Origin: CTSOIL-112 sp049291875
Lineage (GTDB): Bacteria; Pseudomonadota; Gammaproteobacteria; Burkholderiales; Burkholderiaceae
DNA length: 16,005 nucleotides
Reading direction: 5' to 3'
Assembly: GCA_049291875.1 (NCBI GenBank)
Contig: JBATQE010000052.1
Location: forward strand, 1-16,005
The number at the start of each line of letters is the position of its first letter. The first letter of the stretch is position 1. Of the stretch, positions 1 through 6,682 are shown in pieces. The notes beneath the pieces were generated by a model that saw only the letters and a list, made by a program, of their open reading frames with translations, had not been told where the DNA came from and searched no databases. The position numbers and the translations under genes were made by a program.

Positions 1-2
1 CC

Positions 3-275
3 TTCAACACACTGCAGACCTCCCGGGGTAAGACACTTAACTTTCCTCGCGTAGACGCTCAATTTATAAAACATATTCCAGTTGCAGATGGAGGGCTTAG
101 CGGTCACGTGCCCGCTGGCCCCGAATATGTCACACCTCATATTGAGTTCTTGTTCATCGCCCCGCGATTTCGCGTTGGACTTCCTTCAGACCTGCCTCAC
201 GACAACGCCCTTGTCCTTTCGCTAACCTTCGGCTCTGCGAATACCTGGCACGAGGACTTGCACCTCGCTAGTTAA
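3..275 (+). CDS. Unrecognised protein, C-terminal fragment (5' end outside window)
   Basis: An open frame runs from the left edge to a TAA at 273-275, giving about 90 residues. It has a plausible coding composition (segments such as HIPVADGGLSGHVPAGPEYV and IEFLFIAPRFRVG) and no internal stop. No family is recognised and the start is outside the window. It ends just before a strong GC-rich palindrome, and the next gene lies on the opposite strand. If the palindrome is an integron attC site, this would be the gene of the preceding cassette. That it is coding is moderately supported; its function is unknown. Confidence 0.5.
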   Translation, partial: FNTLQTSRGKTLNFPRVDAQFIKHIPVADGGLSGHVPAGPEYVTPHIEFLFIAPRFRVGLPSDLPHDNALVLSLTFGSANTWHEDLHLAS

Positions 276-285
276 GTGCCATGCC

Positions 286-351
286 CGGCACACACGTCCA
301 AGCTCAGGGGCGCGCCGCTTGCGGCGCGTCCCTTGGAGCGCAGTGTTAGCC
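286..351 (+). repeat. attC-like imperfect palindrome (candidate integron recombination site)
   Basis: The core arms CGCGCCGC (311-318) and GCGGCGCG (321-328) form a long GC stem. Outside it CCAAG (298-302) pairs with CTTGG (332-336), leaving an asymmetric 5-nt bulge. The right end is GTTAGCC (345-351), preceded by CAGT, which resembles the R' core site of attC elements. The left R'' partner is degraded (GGCACAC instead of GGCTAAC). Asymmetric nested stems plus a GTTA core are typical of attC, but the weak left arm means this could also be an intergenic terminator-like palindrome between convergent genes. Confidence 0.35.
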
Positions 352-780
352 ATTTTTCTTTCCGCGAGCTTTGACCAGCTTGTAGGCAGCTACGGCAATG
401 CCGCCTGCCGCAACTACACCACCGCCAATTGCAGCGGGCACCGCCCATGCTGGAGCTGTACCGATGCCCAGAACTGCCAGCGCGGGGCCAGCCCAGCCAC
501 CAATGGCTGCACCAGCCGTGGCGAATGGAACTGTGGCTGCCATACCTACGCCGCCGGTTGCCAAGCCGACACCAGAACCAAAAACTCCCCCGGCGACACC
601 GCCTATGGCAGCGCCAACAGCGCTGATTGTTCCAGTCGCTGATGCACCTGCTGCGACAACTCCCGCAGCCGAGGCGGCTGAACCACCGGCGATTGCGACG
701 CCAATGATTGAATTCTCGATCTTCTTCGAGGGCGGATGGTTGTTGTTGTCGTTGTCTGTGCTGTTGCTTGTGTCACTCAT
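346..780 (-). CDS. Gly/Ala-rich hydrophobic (glycine-zipper-like) membrane protein
   Basis: Encodes 144 residues from the ATG at 780, which has a GGGAG ribosome site about 7 nt upstream; the frame extends further upstream, but that part overlaps the preceding gene. Residues 1-20 are polar and Asn/Ser-rich. The rest, to about residue 135, is a long Gly/Ala/Val-rich stretch with repeated small-xxx-small patterns (AAIGGVAGGVFGSGVG and similar), suggesting several membrane-inserting helices. The end is basic (VKARGKKNG). It starts 2 nt after the stop of the upstream gene, so the two are almost certainly cotranscribed. No family is recognised. A membrane scaffold or a pore-forming or bacteriocin-like product is possible, but nothing proves it. 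Confidence 0.7.
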   Translation of the reverse strand: MSDTSNSTDNDNNNHPPSKKIENSIIGVAIAGGSAASAAGVVAAGASATGTISAVGAAIGGVAGGVFGSGVGLATGGVGMAATVPFATAGAAIGGWAGPALAVLGIGTAPAWAVPAAIGGGVVAAGGIAVAAYKLVKARGKKNG

Positions 781-782
781 CT

Positions 783-1163
783 TTAGTCTCCCTTCCAGTT
801 TTTGATGTCGCACAGTGCGGCTGCGTTGTCTTTCTTTTCGCCGATAGTCGCAGTGAGGCATTTGAGCGCTTCGGACTTGTATATCAGCGGGTTAATCACA
901 GACTTACGAATTTGACACTTGTGTTGAGACTGGAGATTCAGGCTAATCTGTATAACCTGAAGATGGTTGTTCGCGGCTATGTACCGTGCGGCCTGTTGCA
1001 TCGCTCCTTTGTCAAACACATCACCCTCCGCAAGGGTAAGCGCAACCTGCCTAATGCTATTGTCGATGGTCGTGTCGAGTTCCTGGCAAATTGGTTCAGG
1101 TGGCTTGGTACACGCGGTTTGTGAGATGGCTACAGCGATCAAGAGTGCAATGGTGCGGCTCAT
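783..1163 (-). CDS. Small exported or lipoprotein-like Cys-containing protein
   Basis: Encodes 126 residues; the ATG at 1163 has a GGAG ribosome site 5 nt upstream. The N-terminus MSRTIALLIAVAISQTAC is a short signal peptide; the Cys at residue 18 could be a lipid-attachment site, although QTAC is a poor lipobox. The mature part is polar with further cysteines (in PICQEL, HKCQIR, LKCLTA and ALCDIK) that could form disulfides in the periplasm. It is the first gene of a two-gene unit with the Gly/Ala-rich membrane protein. No family is recognised; a periplasmic partner, possibly an immunity protein, is a guess from the gene pairing only. Confidence 0.7.
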   Translation of the reverse strand: MSRTIALLIAVAISQTACTKPPEPICQELDTTIDNSIRQVALTLAEGDVFDKGAMQQAARYIAANNHLQVIQISLNLQSQHKCQIRKSVINPLIYKSEALKCLTATIGEKKDNAAALCDIKNWKGD

Positions 1164-1194
1164 AGTGGCTCCGTGTCGAAATGGCTAACTATAC

Positions 1195-1240
1195 TTATGC
1201 GTCAATATGACACATAACATAATTTAATAAAGACGCATAA
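1195..1240. repeat. Inverted repeat upstream of the two-gene module
   Basis: TTATGCGTC (1195-1203) and GACGCATAA (1232-1240) are perfect 9-bp inverted arms with a 28-nt AT-rich spacer. CATAACAT occurs twice, within the spacer and across the right arm. The repeat lies 32 bp before the ATG of the minus-strand gene pair. It could be an operator or a remnant recombination site. The rest of 1241-1401 is AT-rich with no gene that I can support. Confidence 0.4.
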
Positions 1241-1401
1241 CATTCTGAACTATCTAGTAACTGTTTGATTCAATTAACTAAAAAACAATATCAGTGCGTT
1301 ATACAACCTAAATACAGACAAAAACATCATCCATATTTTTTTTGATTCTACATCATTTTCTGTATCAAAAACCGAACCCTTACCCGACCAAATCAAAAAA
1401 A

Positions 1402-2220
1402 TTATGGATTCCCCATCGCCAACCCCACCGCCAGCACATCAATCAAAGCCAATTGCAAAATCCGCGTGAGCATGGCGGGTTTGATGTGTTGGCGTTGTTC
1501 GTCGGTGTTGAGGATAATGAGGGTGTCGGTTTTTTTGGCGAGCGGGGTTTTGGCCGGCGCCATGCTGATAATACACGCACCGTGGGATTGGGCGAGTTCG
1601 GCCGCTTCGATAAGCTCGGGCGTTTCGCCCGAGCGTGAGATGAAAAAGGCGATGTCTTGCGCCCCCAGCCGTGAGGCGCAGAGGTTCATCATGTAGGCGT
1701 CGGTACGCGCGGCGGCGTTCAGTCCCGAACGGATGAGTTTGTATTGTGCGTCGTCGGCGACGGGTGCGGAGCTGCCGAGGCCAAACACGTCCACGCGGCG
1801 TGCGCTTTTTAAACGTTGCATGGCTTGCTCGATGGCTTGTGCGCATACTTCTTGGCGCAGTGTGAGCAGCGCGCTGGCGGTGTTGCCCAGCACTTTGTTG
1901 GCGATGTCGGCGACGCTGTCGTCCGCACTCAGGGCTTCAAACTGTACGGCGGATTCGCCGCTGAGGGAACCGGAGAGTTTGATTTTGAAGTCTTGCAGCC
2001 CGTCGCAGCCCATGCTGCGGCAGAATCGGATCACGGTGGGCTGGCTGACTTGTGCAGATTGGGCGATGTGTTGAATCGGGCTGTTGACGAATTGCTCCGG
2101 CTCGGCCAGCGCCCAGTCGGCGACGCGCGCTTCGGATTTACTCAGTTGCGCGCGGGCGTTGCGTATGCGCGCCAGCCATACGCCTTCGCTGTTGCCTTGT
2201 TTGCTGTATGGACGATTCAT
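1402..2220 (-). CDS. hexR: HexR, RpiR/MurR-family repressor of the ED/glucose regulon
   Basis: Encodes 272 residues. The N-terminal RpiR-type helix-turn-helix (about residues 20-85) contains IAQSAQVSQPTVIRFCRSMG. A C-terminal SIS sugar-phosphate-binding domain (about 130-260) shows FGLGSSAPVADD (146-157) and SRSGETPELIEAAELA (from 195). In characterised HexR proteins the SIS domain binds the ED intermediate 2-keto-3-deoxy-6-phosphogluconate (KDPG), which releases the repressor from DNA. The gene starts 9 bp after the zwf stop, so it is the distal gene of a zwf-hexR unit. A HexR-type operator lies in the zwf/edd divergent region, implying control of both arms and indirect autoregulation. MurR or RpiR would be the alternative, but the position next to zwf/edd/eda makes HexR very likely. 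Confidence 0.95.
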   Translation of the reverse strand: MNRPYSKQGNSEGVWLARIRNARAQLSKSEARVADWALAEPEQFVNSPIQHIAQSAQVSQPTVIRFCRSMGCDGLQDFKIKLSGSLSGESAVQFEALSADDSVADIANKVLGNTASALLTLRQEVCAQAIEQAMQRLKSARRVDVFGLGSSAPVADDAQYKLIRSGLNAAARTDAYMMNLCASRLGAQDIAFFISRSGETPELIEAAELAQSHGACIISMAPAKTPLAKKTDTLIILNTDEQRQHIKPAMLTRILQLALIDVLAVGLAMGNP

Positions 2221-2229
2221 AATCCCGAA

Positions 2230-3681
2230 TCAGAGTTCTTCGTGCCAGTTGTTACCATCGCGCGCGACCAGCGCATTGGCCGCCGGAGGCCCCCATGTGC
2301 CGGAGGCGTAGGGTTTCGGCGCGACGTCCTGCTCGGTCCAAGTATTCATGATGGGTTCAACCCAGCGCCATGCTTGCTCTTGCTCATCGCGGCGAACGAA
2401 CAGGGACAGGTTGCCGGACAGTGCGTCGAGCAGTAGTCGTTCGTAGCCATCCATGCGGCGCTCGGGGAAGAAGTCGTCCGCATCCATGTCCAAATGCACG
2501 ACGCCGAGCTTCATGCTGTTGCCCGGACGTTTGGCCAGACAGTACATGCGGATGGATTCTTCCGGCTGCAATTCGATCACGAGGCGGTTGGAGCCTGCGG
2601 GCATTTTGCCGATGAGTTCATACGGTACGGATTTGAATACGATGACGATCTCGGCCATGCGTTTGGGCATACGCTTGCCGGTGCGCAGGTAGAACGGTAC
2701 GCCGGCAAAACGCCAGTTGTTGATCTCGGTTTTGAGCGCAACGTAGGTTTCGGTGCTGCTGTTGGCTGGTACGCCCTGCTCTTGTAGATAGCCTTGTACT
2801 TCTTTACCGTGCGAGACGCCGGCGATGTATTGACCGCGCACGACGTCTTCCAACACCGTTTCGGTCGTCCACGGTTTGAGCGCACGCAGCACGCCGAGTT
2901 TTTCATCGCGGATGTTGTCCGCATCCATGGTCGCGGGTGCATTCATGGCGACAAAACAGAGCAATTGCAACAAGTGGTTTTGCACCATGTCGCGCAGTGC
3001 GCCGGTTTGGTCGTAGAACTCGGCGCGACGCTCCACGCCCAATTCTTCGGAAATGGTGATTTGCACATTGGCAATGTAGTCGCGGCGCAAAATCGGCTCG
3101 AAAAAGCTGTTGCCAAAGCGCAGCGCCATCAGGTTTTGCACCGATTCTTTGCCCAAATAGTGGTCAATGCGGAAAATCTGCTGCTCGGAAAAATGGCAGG
3201 CGAACATGTCATTGATCTCTTGGCACGAGGCCAAATCGTGACCCAGTGGTTTTTCCACCACGATGCGTGAATTTTGATTCAGCCCTTGCTCGGCCAATCC
3301 CGCACAAATATCATCGAAAATCGACGGCGCCACCGCGAGGTAAAACACGCGCTGATTGGCCGCATCCTGCGCATCGAGCATATTTTTCAGCTCAGCAAAT
3401 GAATTAGCCTCGGTTGCGTTGAACGGCAGGTACAGCACCAATTGCAAGAACTCTTGCCAACGTTGCTCATCAAAGCGGTCGGTGACATTCGGCTTAACTG
3501 CCTCGTTCATCCAATCGCGGTAGGTCTCGTGCGTATACACGGTGCGCGCGGCGCAAATCACACGGCTATTGGGCTCAAACGCGCCGTCTAAGAAACTCTG
3601 ATACAGTGCCGGCAGCAGTTTACGCATGGCCAAATCACCCGTACCACCGAACATCACCAAAGAAAAAGCAGGAATTTTCAT
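2230..3681 (-). CDS. zwf: Glucose-6-phosphate 1-dehydrogenase
   Basis: Encodes 483 residues, the usual length for bacterial G6PD. It oxidises glucose-6-phosphate to 6-phosphogluconolactone with NAD(P)+ in the cytoplasm and is the entry enzyme of the ED and oxidative pentose phosphate routes. The N-terminal Rossmann motif is GGTGDLA (12-18), EKPLG lies at 143-147, and the signature substrate/catalytic motif RIDHYLGKE is at 171-179 with the catalytic-base His region intact. The ATG at 3681 has a strong AGAGGA ribosome site. It is transcribed divergently from edd and is followed after 9 bp by hexR. No pgl gene of the classical type is adjacent, unlike many zwf loci. Confidence 0.97.
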   Translation of the reverse strand: MKIPAFSLVMFGGTGDLAMRKLLPALYQSFLDGAFEPNSRVICAARTVYTHETYRDWMNEAVKPNVTDRFDEQRWQEFLQLVLYLPFNATEANSFAELKNMLDAQDAANQRVFYLAVAPSIFDDICAGLAEQGLNQNSRIVVEKPLGHDLASCQEINDMFACHFSEQQIFRIDHYLGKESVQNLMALRFGNSFFEPILRRDYIANVQITISEELGVERRAEFYDQTGALRDMVQNHLLQLLCFVAMNAPATMDADNIRDEKLGVLRALKPWTTETVLEDVVRGQYIAGVSHGKEVQGYLQEQGVPANSSTETYVALKTEINNWRFAGVPFYLRTGKRMPKRMAEIVIVFKSVPYELIGKMPAGSNRLVIELQPEESIRMYCLAKRPGNSMKLGVVHLDMDADDFFPERRMDGYERLLLDALSGNLSLFVRRDEQEQAWRWVEPIMNTWTEQDVAPKPYASGTWGPPAANALVARDGNNWHEEL

Positions 3682-3781
3682 AATTTCCTCTGAATTTGAA
3701 TGCTTTAATAAAGCGTTTTAAATAACTCTTAAAAATACTTTTTTAAATATTGCCGTAAAATGTAGGGAAAGTAAATAATCT

Positions 3782-3810
3782 TTGACTAATTTTTTTAGTT
3801 TTACTACAAT
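3782..3810 (+). promoter_or_regulatory. sigma70-type promoter of edd
   Basis: A -35 TTGACT (3782-3787) and a -10 TACAAT (3805-3810) are separated by exactly 17 bp, giving a predicted transcription start near 3817 and a leader of about 40 nt to the edd ATG. An operator-like palindrome fills the spacer and most of the -10, so repressor binding would block RNA polymerase directly. A less convincing zwf promoter may lie in the same region on the other strand. Confidence 0.7.
3794..3808. promoter_or_regulatory. HexR operator (predicted)
   Basis: The 15-mer TTTAGTTTTACTACA matches the palindromic HexR consensus TGTARTNNNAYTACA at all but one defined position (T in place of G at position 2). It sits between the -35 and -10 of the edd promoter. 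A weaker candidate is TGTAGGGAAAGTAAA (3761-3775), closer to zwf. The adjacent hexR gene supports the assignment. Confidence 0.65.
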
Positions 3811-3850
3811 TATTCAAGCAAAACTATAATTTTAATCATATTCAAGCAAA
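3811..3850 (+). repeat. 12-bp direct repeat in the edd leader
   Basis: TATTCAAGCAAA occurs at 3811-3822 and again at 3839-3850, 28 bp apart. The first copy directly follows the -10 box and the second runs up to the ribosome site. It may be a second regulator site or a chance duplication. Confidence 0.5.
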
Positions 3851-3857
3851 GGCCAAT

Positions 3858-5699
3858 ATGAGCACATCCAACCACATTCACCCGCAATTACATGCCATCA
3901 CCGAGCGCCTGATTGAGCGCAGTCGCGCCAGCCGCGCACGTTATTTGCAACGCATCGAGCAAAGCACGAAAGAAACGCCTTCGCGCGATCGTATGGGCTG
4001 TGCCAACCTCGCCCACGCCTACGCCGCCGCAGGGCAAGATCAGTTTCGCCTGAAAGTCGAGCGCGCGCCGAATCTCGGTATCATCAGCGCCTACAACGAC
4101 ATGCTCTCGGCGCACCATCCCTACGCACACTATCCAGATCGCATCAAGGCGCAAGCGCGCAAACACGGCGCGACCGCACAGGTCGCCGGTGCAACGCCAG
4201 CCATGTGCGACGGCGTGACGCAGGGTTACGCGGGCATGGAATTATCTCTATTCTCGCGCGATGTGATTGCCCAGACCACCGCGATTGGGCTGTCGCATCA
4301 GGTATTTGACGGCGCACTGTTGCTCGGCGTGTGCGACAAAATCGTTCCCGGCTTGCTGATGGGCGCTGCGGCGTTTGGCCATTTGCCCGCATTGTTTATG
4401 CCTGCAGGACCGATGACCACCGGCATTGGTAACGATGAGAAAGCCAAAGTACGTCAGCGTTACGCCGTCGGCGAGGCCACGCGCGAAGAGCTGTTACAAT
4501 CAGAAATGAGTGCCTACCATTCCGAAGGCACCTGTACGTTCTACGGTACTGCCAACTCCAACCAAATGATGCTCGAATTCATGGGTTTGATGCTGCCGGG
4601 CAGCGCCTTTATCAACCCGGGTACGCCTTTGCGCGCGGCGCTGGACGACGCGGCCGTAACGCAATTATTGGTTAACCTGAATCATCCGAATCTGACGCTG
4701 GCGCAGTTGCTCAACGAAAAATCCATCATCAACGGTGTGATCGGCCTGCTCGCCACCGGTGGCTCGACCAACCACACCCTGCACCTCGTGGCGATTGCGC
4801 GCATGGCGGGGATCGAGTTGCGTTGGGAAGACATGCATGCGCTCGGCGAAATCATTCCGCTGCTCGCGCGCGTCTATCCAAATGGCTCGGCGGATGTGAA
4901 CCAATTCCAAGCCGCAGGCGGTTTGGGCTACGTCATTGGTCAATTGCGTCGCGCGGGACTGCTGCACGACGATGTGGACACCGTGGTATCGAATCAAATG
5001 GGTAAAGGGCTTGCGCCGTATACGCAGGAGCCGTATTTGGATGGCGACACGCTGAAATGGCGCGTCGGCGTGGTACGCAGCTTGGACAAAAATATTGTTC
5101 GTCCGTTCGCCGAAGCCTTCTCAGCCGACGGCGGACTGAAATTACTGTGCGGTAATTTGGGCAATGCCGTGATTAAAACCTCGGCGGTTAAACCCGAACA
5201 CCGCGTGATTCGCGCACCGGCCAAAGTATTTGAATCGCAAGCCGAATTGCAAGCTGCCTTTGACGCGGGCGAATTGGACGGGCAGGACTTCATCGCCGTG
5301 GTGCGTTTCCAAGGGCCAAAATCCAACGGTATGCCGGAGCTGCACAAACTCACACCGCCGCTGGGCGTGCTGCAAGATCGTGGACAAAAAATCGCACTCG
5401 TGACCGATGGCCGTATGTCCGGCGCTTCGGGCAAAGTTCCTGCGGCCATTCATGTCTCGCCCGAGGCTTTGGACGGCGGCCTGATTGCCAAAATCCAAAA
5501 CGGTGACTGGATGGTATTGGACTCCGAAAACGGCGTATTACAACTGGAGGTCGATGAAGCAGAACTGGCCGCCCGTCCGAATGCCGTGAAACCGCCCGCC
5601 GTGACCGAATACTGGCTCGGTATGTTTGCCGTGGCGCGGCGCAATGTGGGGCGCGCAGAACTGGGGGCAACTTGGTTGCTGGAGGATGACACGCTGTGA
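3858..5699 (+). CDS. edd: 6-phosphogluconate dehydratase
   Basis: Encodes 613 residues, close to the usual Edd length. It dehydrates 6-phosphogluconate to KDPG, the first committed ED step, in the cytoplasm. It is an IlvD/Edd-family iron-sulfur enzyme; the three cluster cysteines are visible at C117 (AMCDGVTQG), C159 (GVCDKIVPG) and C226 (GTCTFYGTANSNQ). The C-terminal KIALVTDGRMSGASG motif is conserved. IlvD (dihydroxyacid dehydratase) is excluded by the length, the NLGIISAYNDMLSAHHPY segment and the neighbouring eda. The ATG at 3858 has AAAGG upstream. The gene leads an operon under a predicted HexR-blocked promoter, and its TGA overlaps the GTG of the next gene. Confidence 0.96.
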   Translation: MSTSNHIHPQLHAITERLIERSRASRARYLQRIEQSTKETPSRDRMGCANLAHAYAAAGQDQFRLKVERAPNLGIISAYNDMLSAHHPYAHYPDRIKAQARKHGATAQVAGATPAMCDGVTQGYAGMELSLFSRDVIAQTTAIGLSHQVFDGALLLGVCDKIVPGLLMGAAAFGHLPALFMPAGPMTTGIGNDEKAKVRQRYAVGEATREELLQSEMSAYHSEGTCTFYGTANSNQMMLEFMGLMLPGSAFINPGTPLRAALDDAAVTQLLVNLNHPNLTLAQLLNEKSIINGVIGLLATGGSTNHTLHLVAIARMAGIELRWEDMHALGEIIPLLARVYPNGSADVNQFQAAGGLGYVIGQLRRAGLLHDDVDTVVSNQMGKGLAPYTQEPYLDGDTLKWRVGVVRSLDKNIVRPFAEAFSADGGLKLLCGNLGNAVIKTSAVKPEHRVIRAPAKVFESQAELQAAFDAGELDGQDFIAVVRFQGPKSNGMPELHKLTPPLGVLQDRGQKIALVTDGRMSGASGKVPAAIHVSPEALDGGLIAKIQNGDWMVLDSENGVLQLEVDEAELAARPNAVKPPAVTEYWLGMFAVARRNVGRAELGATWLLEDDTL

Positions 5700-6025
5700 C
5701 CCGAGCCTTGTTCATCTGCGGCAAAAATCAACTGCGCAGCCCGACTGCGGAGCAGATTTTTGCTGATTATGCACACACCGAAACCGATTCGGCAGGCGTT
5801 TCACACGACGCCGACGTGGTGGTATCGGCGGAGCAAATCGAATGGGCAGATGTCATTTTTGTCATGGAAAATACCCACCGGCGTAAGTTGACGCAAAAAT
5901 ACCCGCGCCTTTTGCACAACAAACGCATTATTTGCCTCGATATTCCCGACCACTACCAATACATGCAAGTCGAGTTAATCGAATTGCTCAAACGCAAAGT
6001 AACGCCCCACCTCAATCATTCATAA
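5696..6025 (+). CDS. Low-molecular-weight protein tyrosine phosphatase-like protein (COG4551 type)
   Basis: Encodes 109 residues and begins at a GTG that overlaps the edd stop (GTGA), indicating translational coupling. The N-terminus ALFICGKNQLRSPTAEQ contains the phosphatase P-loop C-x5-R-S (C8 to R14) in the same setting as LMW-PTPs (CxGNxCRSPxAE). The middle keeps DSAGVSHDA and WADVIFVMENTHRRKL. Near the C-terminus CLDIPDHYQYM holds a candidate general-acid Asp, although the classical DPY/DPF motif is not present. It is shorter than the usual 140-160-residue LMW-PTP and matches the compact 'predicted tyrosine phosphatase' group. Its role inside an ED operon is unknown; phosphotyrosine or a small phosphorylated metabolite could be the substrate. 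Confidence 0.85.
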   Translation: MTRALFICGKNQLRSPTAEQIFADYAHTETDSAGVSHDADVVVSAEQIEWADVIFVMENTHRRKLTQKYPRLLHNKRIICLDIPDHYQYMQVELIELLKRKVTPHLNHS

Positions 6026-6034
6026 AGGAGCATC

Positions 6035-6670
6035 ATGAACAAACTACACACCGCCCTCGCCCAATGCAAAATCGTCCCCGTCGTCGTCGTGAACGATGTC
6101 AACCATGCTGCGCCGCTCGCCCGTGCTTTGCAAGACGGCGGCTTGACCGTGGTGGAAGTCACCTTGCGCACACCCGCCGCATTGGAGGTCATCAGTACCA
6201 TGCGCGCGGCATGCCCTGAGCTGGTGATTGGCGCGGGTACGGTTTTGAATGCGGACAATATCCGTGCCGCCCGCGATGCCGGTGCCGAGTTCGGCGTCAG
6301 TCCGGGCACGTCGCCGAGCTTGCTCAAAGCGATTGTCGAATCCGGTTGGGCTTTCATCCCGGGCTGTGCCACGCCCTCCGAAGCATTGACCTTGGCCGAT
6401 GCCGGATTCAAAGTAGTGAAACTTTTCCCTGCCGAAGTGGTCGGTGGCTTGAATATGATTAAATCTTTGGCCTCGCCTCTGCCACACATTCAATTCATGC
6501 CGACCGGCGGCGTACGTCTGGAAAAAGTGGCCGATTATGTGGCGCAACCGAACGTCGCCGCACTCGGCGGCACATGGATTGCACCGGCAGACAAGCTGGC
6601 GAACAATGATTTTGTCGGCATTCAGACGCTCGCACGCGAAGCGTTTTTGGCTGCACAAGCAGCACAATAA
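6035..6670 (+). CDS. eda: KDPG aldolase (2-dehydro-3-deoxyphosphogluconate aldolase)
   Basis: Encodes 211 residues, the normal Eda length. It cleaves KDPG to pyruvate and glyceraldehyde-3-phosphate, completing the ED pathway. Catalytic residues align with E. coli Eda at a constant offset: E41 in VVEVTLRT, the Schiff-base lysine K129 in KVVKLFPAE, and T157 in FMPTGGV. GAGTVLN (66-72) and PGCATPSEA (109-117) are also conserved. An AAAGGAG ribosome site precedes the ATG. It lies 9 bp after the phosphatase-like gene and 12 bp before the lactonase, so it should be cotranscribed with edd. It may also act on 4-hydroxy-2-oxoglutarate, as is known for this family. Confidence 0.96.
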   Translation: MNKLHTALAQCKIVPVVVVNDVNHAAPLARALQDGGLTVVEVTLRTPAALEVISTMRAACPELVIGAGTVLNADNIRAARDAGAEFGVSPGTSPSLLKAIVESGWAFIPGCATPSEALTLADAGFKVVKLFPAEVVGGLNMIKSLASPLPHIQFMPTGGVRLEKVADYVAQPNVAALGGTWIAPADKLANNDFVGIQTLAREAFLAAQAAQ

Positions 6671-6682
6671 GCATTGATCGCC

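Noticed and set aside
398..805. Plus-strand Pro/Ala-rich ORF opposite the Gly/Ala membrane protein
   Set aside because: The Pro/Ala composition simply mirrors Gly/Ala codons of the minus-strand gene, which has a good start and coupling.
1241..1401. Second full attC site or a promoter in the AT-rich gap before hexR
   Set aside because: GGCTAAC at 1183 has no GTTRRRY partner downstream, and no well-spaced -35/-10 stood out.
1816..2436. Plus-strand ORF (206 codons) spanning hexR and zwf
   Set aside because: It is antisense to two well-supported genes, with no ribosome site and no recognisable motif.
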